From Sophora flavescens (taxonomy: Eukaryota > Streptophyta > Magnoliopsida > Fabales > Fabaceae), in contig CM061070.1 in the NCBI GenBank assembly GCA_030762895.1, positions 49,088,831-49,152,830 of the forward strand: a DNA stretch of 64,000 bases. The letters run 5' to 3'. Every line of letters begins with the position of its first letter. Position 1 is the first letter of the stretch. The notes below the pieces were generated by a model. That model saw only the letters and a program-made list of their open reading frames with translations, had not been told where the DNA came from and ran no database searches. A program made the translations under genes and the position numbers. Of the stretch, positions 37,001 to 52,000 are shown piece by piece.

Positions 37001-40000
37001 CTTCATAAAGTCGAGACTGACTACTTGTAACCTCTCTTGGATTCTATGAGTAAGCTTTTTGGTACTTGTTCTCTAACCATGACCGGTAAGATATCTAGTT
37101 TATTGTCCTTTAATGTTTCAAGTACTATGTCTAAGGATCTCTGGATTATTGACTCGGGTGCTACTGATCATATGACCCCTTACCCCTCATATTTTTTGTC
37201 TTACTCTCATTTACCTGGTAAACATCACATTACTGTTGCTAGTGGTGCCCATGTCCCTGTTTCTGGTTGTGGTAACATTCACCTTCCAGCATCTCTTCCT
37301 TTAAATAATGTGCTTCATGTCCCTAAGCTCTCAAATAATCTCATTTCTATACACAAACTTACTCGAGATTTAAATTGCACCGTGACCTTCTTTCCCTCTC
37401 ATTGTGTTTTTCAGGATATTGCCACGAGAAAGACGATTGGGGTTGCTAAGGAGCAGGGCGGGTTATATTGTCTACATGGAACTCGAGATAGTACCACACA
37501 AAAGATATCCACTTCTTGTCATCAGACTAGTTCCGAATCTGCTGTCTCTGAGGTATGGCTTCAACACAAACGTCTTGATCATCCTCCTTTCAGTCTTCTT
37601 AGGTCTCTGTTTCCTCATTTGTTTAAAAAGAGATCTGTCGAGTCTTTTCATTGTGATGTTTGTCAGTTTGCGAAACACCATCGCACAACTTTTTTTCCTA
37701 GTAATAAGAAAAGTATTGAACCTTTTGAGCTTATTCACTCTGATGTGTAGGGACCTTCCTCTACTTCTAATTTATCTGGTGCAGAATGGTTTGTGTCCTT
37801 TATTGATGATTGCACTCGAGTCACATGGATATTTCTCATGAAAGATAAATCTGAAGTTTTTTAAATATTGTTAAATTTTCATCGCATGATTAAGACTCAG
37901 TTTGGGCAATCTATTAAACGGTTACGTTCTGATAATGGAAAAGAATATGTTAATCAGATTTTTTCCAGATTTCTTAAAGACCATGGTGTTTGGCATGAGT
38001 TAACATGTGTGGATACCCCACAACAAAATGGGGTTGCCGAAAGAAAGAACCATCATCTTCTTGAGATGGCCAGAGCCCTTCTCTTTCAAATGGCTGTACC
38101 AAAATCTTATTGGCGGGAAGCTGTCTTAACCGCTGCATATTTAATAAACAGGTTACCTTCTCATGTCTTGGATGGTTTTAGTCCTGTTCAACACATGACG
38201 TCTTTCTTTCCTTCCGCTCTCGTGTCGTGTCTTTGGTTGTACTACCTTTGTGCACATTCATAGGCAGCATCGTGGTAGTTGGATCCTCGGGCTGTTAAAT
38301 GTATCTTCATAGGATATGCTCCTGACAAAAAGGGGTACAAATGTTATCATCCCCAGACTCGTCGTGTCTATGTCTCCATGGATGTTACTTTTCATGAAAC
38401 CGAGTCGTTTTACCCCAGAACTCAGCTTCAGGGGGAGAGTGGTTTAGAAGCTGAGTCGTCAGTTGTTCCTCATATGGCCAAAAATCTTGAGTCATCTCCT
38501 CTTATGGCTGAACCTCTTGAGCCATCTGGTTTTCCTCTCATGAAAGAGGTGGCATCACCTTCCGGTACGGTTTCTGAGCAAAATACAGAATCAGTATCAA
38601 ATGCAGATGATGATATGAGACGATACCGGATTCAGTTTCAGAGACGAAGAAAACCCGACCTGGTCCAACAGCAACCTCAACTGTCTGACTCGGAGGTAAA
38701 TATTCCAAACCCCGAGCCTTTGAATAGTCCTTTAAATAATAATTATGAACCTAACCTTGATGACTTACCAATTGCTTTGAGAAAAAGGAAGAGAACCTGT
38801 GCCAAATATCCTATATCACAATTTGCGTCCACTAAACACCTTTCAGTACAGCATCGGAGCTTTATTTCAGCGATCGACTTTATCATGGTTCCTACTTCAG
38901 TACAAGAAGCTTTAAAGGATGAGAACTAGGTTCAAGCCATGCATGAAGAGATGAATGCTTTGGAGAAAAATCAGACTTGGGAGATTGTTGAGAAGCCGAA
39001 GGATAAGAGGATAGTTGGATGCAGATGGATCTATACAGTGAAATATCGGTCTGATGGGACATTGGATCGGTATAAGGCAAGACTGGTTGCAAAAGGGTAT
39101 ACTCAGACATATGGGATAGATTATGAAGAAACGTTTGCCCTGGTAGCAAAGATGAACACGGTCGGGATTATTCTCTCCTTGGCAGCACACTTTGGTTGGG
39201 ACTTACACCAATTTGATGTTAAAAACGCCTTTCTACATGGACACCTGGAAGAGGAGGTATATATGGATATTCCACCAGGGAATGACCCTACTGGTGGAGG
39301 GAATAAGGTGTGCAAATTGAGAAAGGCCTTATATGGGCTCAAGTAGTCTCCTCAGGCTTGGTTCGGAAGGTTCACCAATGCTATGGTATCCTTAGGTTAT
39401 AGACAGAGCCAAGGAGATCATACCCTCTTTGTTAAACATTCTCAGGACGGCAAGCTCACACTTCTGTTGGTTTATGTTGATGACATGATCATTGCCGGTG
39501 ATGATGAGGTTGAGAAACGGGTTCTGAGAGACAAACTGGTTGCACAATTCGAAATGAAAGACCTGGGGAAGCTGAAGCACTTCCTTGGGATAGAGGTTGC
39601 CTACTCCAAACAAGGCATCTTTATTTCCCAAAGGAAATATGTCCTGGATCTCCTTAAAGAGACAGGTAAGCTGGGTTGCAAAACCACAAGGGCACCTATT
39701 GAACAGAATCACAGGATTGGAAACAATGAGGAGAGCGCAAGGGTGGACAAGGCACGATATCAGAGACTAGTGGGGAAATTGATATATTTATCCCACACCA
39801 AGCCGGACATAGCCTATGCTGTCAGTGTGGTTAGCCAGTGCATGCATGATCCACATGAGAGACATATGCAAGCAGTGAATAGAATCCTCCAGTATTTGAA
39901 GACAAGCCCATGAAGAGGATTATTATTCAAGAAAGGGGAAAGTTTGTCCATAGAAACCTATACAAATACAGATTATGCAGGGTCGATTGTAGACAGGAGA

Positions 40001-43000
40001 TCCACCTCAGGGTACCGCATGTTTTTGGCAGGAAATTTAGTGACTTGGAGAAGTCAGAAGCAAAATGTTGTTGCAAGATCTAGTGCCAAAGCAGAATTTC
40101 GAGCTATGGCCCAAGGGATTTGTGAATCATTATGGATGAGAATCATACTGGATGATCTCAGAATAAAGTATGAAGCTCCCATGAGATTACTTTGTGACAA
40201 CAAATCTGCCATTAGTATTGCTCACAACCCAGTCCAGCATGATAAGACTAGACACAGAGATAGATAGACACTTTATCAAGGAAAAGTTGGACGATGGTCT
40301 TATAGTTGCTAAGTACGTGCCCTCAGAGTTCCAATTAGCAGATGTCTTCACCAAGGGACTTCCCACAGAATGGTTTCATGGTCTTACTTGCAAGCTGGGA
40401 ATGATAGATATCCATTCACCAGCTTGAGGGAGAGTGTTGTAATATCGTATAATATCTTGTATTTATGATTGACACCATCTGTTATAATTAGACAGATTAG
40501 GTTCTTATTCTTTTCATTATTAGGGCAGATTTTCATCCTTAATTTTAGGATAGCATTTAAATCTCTTTTGTCTATATATTGTAACCTTCTCTGTACACAA
40601 TAATTTCAACGAATAACATTCACACATTCCAACATTCCTTCGTTTCTATAGGTTCTTCTATAAGAATTTCAGAGGTGGACGCTGCATCATTGTGCTTCAA
40701 TAGTGCAAAACTTAATAAGAACATGTTCATAATTTTCAGAACTACTTAATGTGAGTGTTGCTTTATAAAACTAAACCAGTGAAAAGAACACTGCATAAAA
40801 CCGAAGAAAGATTGATGCTCATTTTCGAAAATGTTTCTACAGAGGCATTAAATAGACAGCTTGACACTTACAGTATACTTCTGTATGAGCTTCTTCAGCT
40901 TCTGCCGACTCCTTTTCAAGTTTTCAATTGATAAATAACTCTTACCATGCTCCCATCGACATAGTTTCACCAGTTCTTTCAGTTCAATCTCAATTTCTTT
41001 CCTACTAGCATCAATGTACTTCAATACTCTGCAGTCAGTCGCATGATTACTCATTCAGATATGTGATAAGGCGGGGCAAATAAAATGACAAGGAACTGGA
41101 GAAACAATAAGTGAAAGGAACTCACATTGGTAAGAACTGCACATAAAATCCAAATATATTGTACAAGAATGTCGGCTGTTCCATCCGGCAAGGACTGCAG
41201 TGTTCAGTATTGAAGAAAACCGTTTAGATTATATTTTTAAATAAAAGGATAAAAAACTAACATGACAAGTGTTGAACATTTACTGCTAAATATTCACATC
41301 AAAAAATGATGGGCCAAAAGAACAAAAAAAAAAAAAAATTGATGCAATTTGTTTTGAGGCAGAGGGGAAGATAATAAAAGAGTTATCTATGAGCTTCTAC
41401 AATGGCTCTCATTGTTTTCTGTTTTTTGGTCTAAAAAATTAACTGCTAGAACTACAAACCAATGAAACCATACCCGGAATTAATTTTCAAGCACGCACTG
41501 ATATGGTTTTGACCGAGGAAAGCAAATATAAGCTGAAGACGTTTCCTGAATTCACCAATGCTGGATGTGTGAATGAAGTCCTCCAGGCTGCAAGATTCAA
41601 GCAAAATACAAGTAACTTCATCAAACGGGTTCACAAAATCTAAAAGATGTAACTTCAAATGAACAGGCTGAATTTTAATCTCTAACATGCCTCTGGACAA
41701 TTGACTGAACAGAAGATGAACTGGGTTGAAGAACAGAATACAGAGGAAACCACAACTGCAACAACAGTGAGAAAAAAAAAGCTATTGTCACATACATAAA
41801 TCAGAATATTCTTAACAAAAAAAAAAACGTTAAAGGAATGTTTTAAATAGCTGTGAAAAAAAATAATAATAATCAATTCTATATACAATGATTGTTTTAT
41901 AATTGGTTATGATGAAATCAGTTTAATGTTTGGATATATTTGCTGAAAAATGATCTCAAGACAATCTTTTTGTTTGGATTGTATAAAAAGAATATATCTA
42001 TAAAATTACTAAAAAGGGTATTAAATGATTTAATTATATAATTATATAATACTAGATATTTTTTGGTTACTGCAGTAAAAACATCACCATATTCAGCATT
42101 TGATTACTGAAATAATGCTCAAAAGGATGTTTTTAGATAAAAAGCTTTTCCGGGTGTAAAGATTGTAATTATAGATTATAATCAAGTTTAACCAAAATAT
42201 TGAAACATCCCAATTTATTTTTCTTTTAAAAACAGCTTTTATCCAAAAAAGGAAAAGAAAATTTAATGGAAATAATTAAGCTTTCCCAAACACCCACTAA
42301 AATAAATTTTTTCCCAAGTTCTGATATAGTTGTTGTAGACCCATTGCTTTTAATATTTAGATAAGACAAGCAATCAAAAGTACAATCAAGGAGGTATATT
42401 ATTCTCTACAAGAACATAGTCTGTCTTCTAAAAGCAAATTTGATTAGCAAAGCTTTATATTCGTACAACAGATGCATGAGTCACCAACTATCATGGACAA
42501 CAACATCAAGATAATAAAGAACTCAAAATATACTTTAGTTTGAAAAGAATGCAACAAATAAGAGATAGAGCCTCCAAAAAAAAAAAAAACAGAAGTGGAA
42601 CATTAATCAAGCAACGCTCATCAGTTCCTTTACAGAAAATGGTGAAGATTCCAAGAGATGCTATAATTTTTAATGTTGTAGAAATTTGGAAGAAGGGAAA
42701 ATGACATAGAAATAGCAATTCCTAGTCACTTGCATGTATTCAGGTCTTCTGGAACTATAGCATCTCGACAAATGTAAATAACAAACACAACAATAATAAA
42801 CAGGAAATGCAAGGCCACTTACATTTGCAGCATTATTCTCAAATTGATCCATCACCTCATCAAGCAAAGCAGGCCAAGAGCCAAGTTCCATCTTTTGCCA
42901 TGATGACAACAGATCAACAACAGATTGGAATTGATCTACAAGCCATTTAAACCATAAAATTAGTAAAATACAATGTACACATTTGCAGCTGCAACTCGTG

Positions 43001-46000
43001 AAAAAAAAATTTATACTTGTGAGCGAGAACTTTGAACCACTTTCATGCATAACTTGAGCCTTGTGCAATAAAAACTGCAACCCTGAAAAAGCCTACAAAG
43101 GAAAGAATAGATGTGACTACAGAAAAGTCACAGATGAAATTATTTTGTTTTCTATTTTAGTAAGCATATTTTGTAAAAGGAAAAGAGTACCAAGGGCATA
43201 TAATTAACTGATTAGCACTAAGGGTTCACCAATTCAATAGACAAATGGATATACATCTAAAAAGTGTTCAGTGGATACACAGTTGATGGTAAGTAGGGAG
43301 GTAGATATATGAGAAATTGAGAACCCTTAAATTTGGATTTCTAAAAGTCAACTTTACAGTTCAATTTGAAAAGCTTTGAAATCCAATTCAAAGCAAGCAA
43401 ATTAGCAATATATAATTTTCAGTTATGTTATTTGAACAAAATGAGACAACAAAATTTGACAACAATTTTCATAGTTAATGCAGTTCAAAAACGTGGTTAA
43501 TGAAGTGTTGAGTTTGGGTAATGAATATACCAAGGTGTCAACAACTCATTAACCATCAACTGAACTTCATTAACGACGATTCTCAGGTGTTCAAATATAT
43601 TCTACTACATGTATATTTGAATATATGAAAGTCGTGGTTAATGTCATCCAAAATCGTGGTTAATGATGTTTAGTGGGTGGTTAATGAGTTGCGACACCTT
43701 GGAATATCCATTAACCAAACTCAACACTTTATTAACCACGTTTTTGAACTACATTTAACCATGAAAATTTTGTTGAATTTTGTCATCCCATTTTGATGTT
43801 CAAATAACATTTCTCAATAATTTTTGCAGGGAAGTAATAAATAATGGGTCATTCCACCAGACCAAACCTTAGTATTATGCAGGACTCTCTTCTACTCGTT
43901 ATCTATAGATTCTACACATACAAAAAGAAAAGTAATATGCATAAGAAATAGGAGTCTGGTCAGTTATTTATACCTTCGCTAAAGGGATACCCGATGGAAG
44001 AGTCAATAGCATGTCAATTACATCCAAAATTTTCTGAAGATCATAATGGTCTTCCCGCTCATTTGAAAGGAACATAATCTGCTGTTGGAGTGGCGCAAGT
44101 ACTTTCAACATGTTTGCCATCTCAGGAGCATTTGAATCCTTTACCCCAGAAAGAACAAAAGGACACACAGGCCATGATGCGAACACAAAAACAGTGAGGG
44201 GAAAAAAACAAGGGCACCGAAATATCAAAACAATGGATCGGGGCAAAACCTTGAAAAAATTGTATCTGGTAGCAGATTTGTGAGATGAAAGAAACTTGCT
44301 TCTATAGTCTAGACAGAGATAAAATAAGTGCTCTGGCATGAGTTTAGCATCTAAACTGGGCAAAATTGAAGAGTGGACACCTGAGAGGGGAAAGAAAAAT
44401 AAGAATGGAAAATGTAGCTAAAAGGAGTAAGCAATGACCGGACAGAAGTCAAAAATATTTCTAAAAATTAAATGCTGTATTAATTACTACCTTTGATTAA
44501 ATCGATACCGAATTTATATGAGTCACTGAACGAAAGCAGCCGATCTGCATCAGAAACCTGGAATGTTCCAGGCTGAACCCCCACCCAACAAAAAAAAAAA
44601 AATTATAACTGAAAGAGAGATAAATTTTGGAATTCATCCACACAGACAATTACAGAGGTGCACAAAAGGACATGAATATCGGACAGTTACTTCAAAAATC
44701 TTACAACTTAAAACAAATAACCAATATATGGTTTATTTTAGATCCATTTAAAGAAGACTTAGGAGTATCTAGGTTGTATAAGTGATCATCATAAGACCCA
44801 ACTAAATTGAATTAAGCAATCAAAACAGGCATTGAAAAATACATTACAAATGGCCTTTAGTTCTAAAAGTTCTCAGACATCCCTCTAACGTTGATCAGTT
44901 TATTTTGATTCCTTATCACTGTGTTAAGGCCAGGATAGACCCAGTTGGATCCTATTCGTGGAACTTCCGCCCAGTGAAGTTCACAATCTGGGATTACACC
45001 AAAGACACGCCACAAGAGTTGGACCAAGTTCACCTAAACAACCAGTGTTTTTTTTTTTTAAAAAAAAAGACGATAACAAAAAATTAACTTATTTACAGCC
45101 AAGAAGCTCATTATTTAATTATATGACTAACAAATTTAGCATAAAAAACATGTAACTCCAAATTGGAAAGCATATTCTAACTTGAATCTATAAAGAGAAC
45201 AAAGCTACACAGGCTCACAGTTTGGACTAGATCACCAGATCCAAATAACTGATTGTGAATGAGAACCACGTTGCTGAGGATAGACTCTTCCAGCTGCTTC
45301 CATTCTTCATCCAATGTTTCACATTCTTCTGAGGACTCCATCTGATTGAACGAACAAATTTCATTTCAGACAACCAATAGATTCAAAACAGATTCAAGTA
45401 AGAATGGATAACTAGCATTCAGAAGTCATTAAAGTATTACTTTGTCAGCAGACTTCTCTTCCGAAGAAAATTCTTTCCATTCTGAAAATGTTTCAGTTGC
45501 ACATGAATTTGCAAGTTTGTATTTCAACTTCAATAACACTCTCAATTTGGAAAGCTCGAGATTTAAACTTGTACTGTTGAGCATCATAATCACTTTTTGA
45601 CTTTGCATAAACTTTCATGCTCATCCAAAGGCTTGCAAACTCGTCAAATATCTTGTGCAAGAGCTGATGCAGAATATACAGAATGTTGTAAGCAAATGCT
45701 TTCCTCAATAATCCAAAGGAATCAGTTGACATAGATAAACAAAAATAAGGAAACTCACCTTATAAGATTCATTATCTATTACTTTTGCATTTGCTATAGA
45801 ATGTGCAATCTGAATAAGAATGTTTCGATAGACAGCAGCTCTATATTGGATCACAGATACCTGTTTTTCATGATTCTGTTAAACTGATGAACAAAACAAA
45901 TCCATCCTATGCAATAGAAAATCAGAGTACCATTTTAGGATTGGAGTTTAATCCAATTATGTACCTTCTTATCAGCAGCAATGCCACTTGAAAGAATAAC

Positions 46001-49000
46001 AAGCCTTTCCATCAAACCCATATCCACAACATAAAAGCCTGTCTCAGAATCTAGTCCATATGAAGGACGCATGTCTGACCTGATTTCATACTTAACAGAA
46101 ATGGACTTGCAAGAAGCAGCACGGGGGAAGTGCATAAGTGTGTATACCATTTCCTGGAAAGCTCATCATGTCACTTGACAAATGGAAAAACAGGAAATAA
46201 ATTCAGAGATACCAAAATTCATGAAATAAGATACCATAACCAGGTTGATGTTTTCTTGCCCAATTTTACTCAGATATTCTTTTTCCAACGTACTAGACAA
46301 AACCAGTGACAATCCAAATTTCATCTCATACACAGCAACTTGAATTGGTTGAATAATGTCATTATATGCAGTGTATTCATACGTCAATCGATCGATAAAA
46401 CAAGTTGCTGTTTCCTGCAACCCAATCAGAAACAAAAATAAATACGACAAGGCAAATATAATGACTTTCATTGATAATACAATGTTATAAATGCACGATT
46501 TTCAGACAATGGCAAGTATTCATAATTTCCAATTTTGGAAATGAAATATCAACTGCTTAATATTATTTTTGTCTAAATTGTACAGAAAAGCTATCATTCT
46601 TAAACTTTTTATTCAGATTCTTTTTTCTACAAAGAGGCTTTCTTCAGTTCCAAGAAGGAGGTAGTAAGAGGGATCATCTAATCAATTGGGAGTGTGCTAG
46701 TGCTACAAAGCAAACACCAGGAAGGTGGGTTGGATAATTTATGGTTGTGGTTTTTTCCTCTGGAATTCCTCTATGGTGCCAGGTAATCAAGAGCAAATAT
46801 GGGATTCAACAATACGGGATTTATCACACAGTGGTTATTAGATTTTGGGCCTAGCTCAATCCCAAAAGCTAGTTCATAGGATGAGGATTGCCCACTACTT
46901 ATAAGCTCTTAGTAGGCACTATCTCTAGTCAATGTGGGACTTGAGTTTTTCCAAATACACACCCCCTCATGCACAACACTATTCGGCTTGGTGCGTGGAT
47001 AACATGGTGGGTGACCCAATAATGGCTCCAGGATAGCTCTGATACAATATTAGATTTTGGGCCTAACTCAATCCCAAAAACAAGGTCATAGGATGAGGAT
47101 TGCCCACTACTTATAAGCTCTTAGTAGCCACTATCTTGTTGGTTCCTGCTCCTTCCAGGCAGCCACAATCTCTGTCATCATCCATTGTTGGGCCACCCAC
47201 ATGTTATCCACGCACCAAGCCCAATAGTGCTCAGCGTGAGGGGGTGTATTGGGAAAAACCCAAGTCCCACATTGACTAGAGATAGTGCCTACGAAGAGCT
47301 TATAAGTAGTGGGCAATCCTTATCCTATGAGCTAGCTTTTGGGATTGAGTTAGGCCAAAATCTAATATGGTATCAGAGCTATCCAATATCCATTGTTGGG
47401 CCACGCACCAAGCCCAATAGTGCTGGGCGTGAGGGGGTGTATTGGGAAAAAACCAAAGTCCCACATTGAATAGAGATAGTGTCTAACAAGAGCTTATAAG
47501 TAGTGGGCAATCCTCATCCTATGAGCTAGTTTCGGGATTGAGTTAAGCCCAAAATCTTATAGTGGTAAGCTTCTTTCATTCATATATCTTTGGAGAGGCT
47601 TGATAGAGAGGTATAGGAGGTAACGAAGGGATATGTTGTAACGATCCCTCACATTAAAACAGTATTCATTGTAATTAGTATAATTGTTGTAAACTATTAC
47701 TGTAAACGTCATCGCCGTGCTATTAAATTTGTGTTTATGGATTATGCTTCAGATAAGAAGGGCATAAATGTTATCACCCTTTAAGTCGTCTATCAACTAT
47801 CCAAACACACGAGTATTTCTGAATAGCTTGAGTGAATAATGCACTCAGCAAAAGATATATTTATAGAGCTGATTTACACAGGAAATAGCATGCTAAATAC
47901 AATTTACAAGGTAATTAAAATGGACGGCAGGACGGTGCAATGTATCTACTTCTATACAATGAACCTATGGACGGTAGGACGGTGCAATGTATCTACTTCT
48001 ATACAATGAACCTAACTACTTGGGAAGGGAAGTCATAAACATTGTTATTTCCAACACTCCCCCTCAAGCTGGTGAATAGGTATTCTCTATTCCCAGCTTG
48101 GATAGAATTCTTTCGAATGCAGGGCTGCTTAGTCCTTTAGTTAGAATATCGCAAGTTGTTCTTGTGAGGGTACGTAAGGAGTACAAATCAAACCACAATC
48201 GAGCTTTTCTTTGATAAAATGTCTATCCACCTCGATATGTTTAGTTCGATCATGCTGAACAGGGTTATGTGCAATGCTGATTGCAGACTTGTTATCACAA
48301 TAGAGCTTCATAGGTCCTTCCCACTTAATCTTCAAGTCATCTAGGATAATTTTAAGCCATAATAATTCCACAAATACCTTGTGCCATAGCCCGAAACTCA
48401 GCTTCAGCACTAGAGCGGGCCACCACATTTTGCTTTTTACTTCTCCAAGTCACTAGATTTCCCCGAGGAATGTACAATACCCAGTAGTGGATCTCCGTCG
48501 ATAATTGACCCGCATAATCCGCATCTCAGTATATGCTTCAAGAGTCATTCTACCATTTTTCTTGAATAAGATTCCTCTCCCCGGAGTTCCTTTGAGATAT
48601 TGCGAATTCTATAAGCGGCCTGTAAATGGATTTCTTTTGGATTGTGCATAAATTGACTAACCAAACTTACAAAGATAAGCAATATCCGGTCTTGTGTGAG
48701 ACAGATAAATTAATTTCCCAACTAGGCGCTGGTACATCTCCCTATCTATTGCAACATCTTCTTCTGCATTTCCCATTCTTAGACTCAGATCTGTGGGAGT
48801 ACTTGTAGGTTTACATGCTGCCTTTCTTGTCTCTTTAAGCAAATCTGTGATATATTTTTGTTGAGATATGAAAATGCCATTTCGGGAATGAGCTACTTCA
48901 ATTCCCAAAAAGTATTTCAGCTTCCCAAGAGTCTTGATCTCAAACTCCTTTGCCAAACACTGACTTAAGACTTCTTTGCTCCCTCCAATCATTTCCGGTC

Positions 49001-52000
49001 ACTATGATGTCATCCACATACACTAATAATACTGTCACTCCCCCTGAATTGGAGTGTTTAGTGAATAATGTATGATCTCCTTGACTCTGTTTGTATCCCA
49101 GGGCTGTCATGACTTTAGTGAGTCTTCCAAACCATGCACGGGGTGATTGCTTCAACCCATACAATGCCTTTCTTAACCTGCAAACAGCATTGGTTGGAGC
49201 ACTTTTACCATATCCTGGTGGCACATCCATATAAATTTCCTCCTCAAGATCCCCATGTAAGAAAGCATTCTTTACATCAAATTGTTGTAATTCCCAGCCA
49301 TAATTTGCCGCAAGAGATAATATTACCCGGACGGTATTCATCTTTGCAACCGGAGCAAAGGTCTCCAAGTAGTCAATCCCATAAGTTTGTGTAAAGCCTT
49401 TGGCAACCAGCCTTGCTTTGTACTCTCTATCGATCCATCGGCCCTATACTTTATCAGTATACACCCACTTGCACCCAACTGGTTTCTTCCTTCGGGCAAA
49501 GCAACAAACTCCCAAGTTCTATTCTTTTCCAGTGCTTCCATCTCTATATCCATGGCTTGCTTCCATTTTTTATCAGATAATGCCTCAAAAACATTGGATG
49601 GTATGGAAGTAGTGTTTAGGTTTGCAAGGAAGGTCTTGTGGGTTGGTGAGAATTTCTTAAATGAGAGGTAATTTGAGAGAGGATATACTGGTTGTTTGGT
49701 ACACTTTCGGGTGCCTTTTCTGATTGCAATGGGAAGGTCTAGGTCTTCAACTGTTTGGGTTTCTGTTTCATCCTGTAAAGCTGGAAAATTATTTTGTAAA
49801 GCTGGAAGATCAGAATTTGTTACCTGAGTTGAAGGAATTGAGTCGAATTCTTGGACTTGTCTTGATTCAGGAATGACCTTTAGCCTTCTTCTAAACACCT
49901 GATTTTTCCAAGGTCTTCCAGCAGGACCAGAATTATCAGCCAAAGGAGTATCAATAGTTGATGAAGAAGGTTCCATTTCAGTTTCAGCTTCAAGATTAGA
50001 TTGAGGCTCATTTGTACTAGATTGAGGCTTATTGGTACCAGACTCAAGGTTAGGGAGAACAGGAGTTTCCAAATGAATTTCAGGGAGAACAGGAGTTTCC
50101 AAATGAATTTCTGTATCCTCCTTATCTTCCCTAAACTCTCCCCCTGAAGATAAGGTTGGAGAAAATAGGCTTGTTCTTCATGAAAGGTGACATCCCGTGA
50201 CAAAAAGAATTTTTTTGACGGGGGATAGTAACACTTATATCCTTTCTGAGTGGAGGAATACCCAACAAAAACACACTTTAAGGCACTAGGATCAAGTTTA
50301 CCTCTTTCTTGACTATGAACATGAACAAAGGAGACGCACCCAAAGATCCTCGGTTTGAGGTTATTAGTCGAGGATAAGTTAGGGTAGAAAGAGGAAAGAA
50401 TCTCCATAGGACTTTTAAACCCCAAGACTCTAGAGGGTAATCGATTAATAAGATATGTTGCTGTTAAAACAGCTTCCCCCCAAAAACCTTTTGGAACATT
50501 TTTCTGATACAGTAGTGCTCTGGTTTGATCTAGAAGATGCCCATTTTTCCTTTCTGCAACCCCATTTTGCTGCGGTGTTTTGACACAAGAAGATTCATGA
50601 ATTATTCCCTCTTTTTGGCAAAATGGAGTTAGAACATGATTGAAGTATTCCTTGCCATTATCTGACCTTAATCTTTTTATTACCACACCAAACTGATTTT
50701 TGATCATTGAAACAAAGTTTGGAAAAATCAGATCGACTTCGATTTGTGTTTAAGCAGAAAAACCCAAGTAACACGAGTGCAATCATCAATAAATGTCACA
50801 AACCATCTAGCCCCAGACACATTTGGAATAGAAGAGGGTCCCCAAACATCGGTATGAACAAGATAAAAAGGAAATGTGCTTCTTTTATTACTTATGGGAA
50901 AAGGTACACGCTTGTGTTTTGACATTTCACATACCTCACAATGGAAACTTTCAATATCAACCCAAGAAACAAAGATGGAAACAAAATTTTGATGACACTG
51001 AAAGAGGGGTGACCTAATCGATGATGAAACAAATGGATCTTCTCTTTATTCGAAAGGACGGACTCTGACTTGTATGAGTGGGGCAAGTTGTTTCTGGCTG
51101 TGTAGAGCACACTTGTTCCTTCAAGATAGTAAAGGCCATTCCCTTCTCTAGCACGTCCAATCATCCTCCTCGAATCCTTGTCCTGAAATTCACAGCAATT
51201 TCTATAAAAAATCACATTACAGGATAGGTCTTTTGTAAGTTTTTGTATGGAGATGAGGTTTGTGGATAGGTTTGGAACATGAAGAACATTCATTAAAGTT
51301 ATAGATGGATTTATCTCAATGTTTCCAATCCCAAAGAACAGATTACAAGGTTACCATCAGCGAGTGATAATTTTCTTATTCTCGGAACAAGGAGAATATG
51401 TGGAGAAGTATTTAGAGGAGGGTGTCATATGGTCTATGGCGCCTGAGTCTAATATCCAAAAAGGGGTAGGAGAATTTTTTGAGACATTAAATCCGAATGA
51501 AAGTGGAAGCTTACCTGAATATGCCAAATTACAGGTCCCTGAAGGTTTCTCCAAGCTATTGAGCAATGCTCTCATCCTTTCTATTTCCTCCGGCTTAGAC
51601 TAGGGAATTCGGGTTTCCTAGTGGATTCGACTTGTCTTCTTCATTCTCGTCCAGCAGCAATATGAGCTTTACTATTCCTTCTATATGATCCTCCCGATGG
51701 TCCTCCTTTCGACCCCATTCACGAGTAGGAGGTTTACCATGTAGTTTCCAAAGACTTCTCCCGAGTATGTCGTGGCTTATTACAATAAGTGCACCACAAA
51801 TCTCCTTTCTTCTCCAACTTTGCATGTCCATCTCTTGAGCTCTCACTACCATGGCTGAACTTTCAACAGGTGAGAGTATCCAAAGCATTAAATTTCTCCC
51901 GCTTTCTTCACTTCGTACAATAGCTACGACTTCATTAAAGCATGCTACCTCCGGGTTTTCCAAGGATCTCGAACCCTTACTTGGTCAAATTCAGGATTTA

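Larger units (their letters stand above)
36198..40650 (+). mobile_element. Copia element 1 inside an MDN1 intron
   Basis: Two 216-base LTRs (36198-36413, 40435-40650) start TGTTGTAATATCG and end TTTCTATA and differ at six positions. The primer site TGGTATCAAGAGC follows the 5' LTR and the purine tract GCTTGAGGGAGAG precedes the 3' LTR. Flanks GGTTA and GGTTC are a near-match for a 5-base target duplication. It lies opposite to MDN1. Gag is missing: after a 620-base leader the frame begins close to the protease. Confidence 0.92.

Noticed and set aside
41588..41690. Continuous open frame upstream of MDN1 exon 14
   Set aside because: Its content is not midasin-like; placing a GC-AG intron here recovers the LWFPL block and the correct phase.
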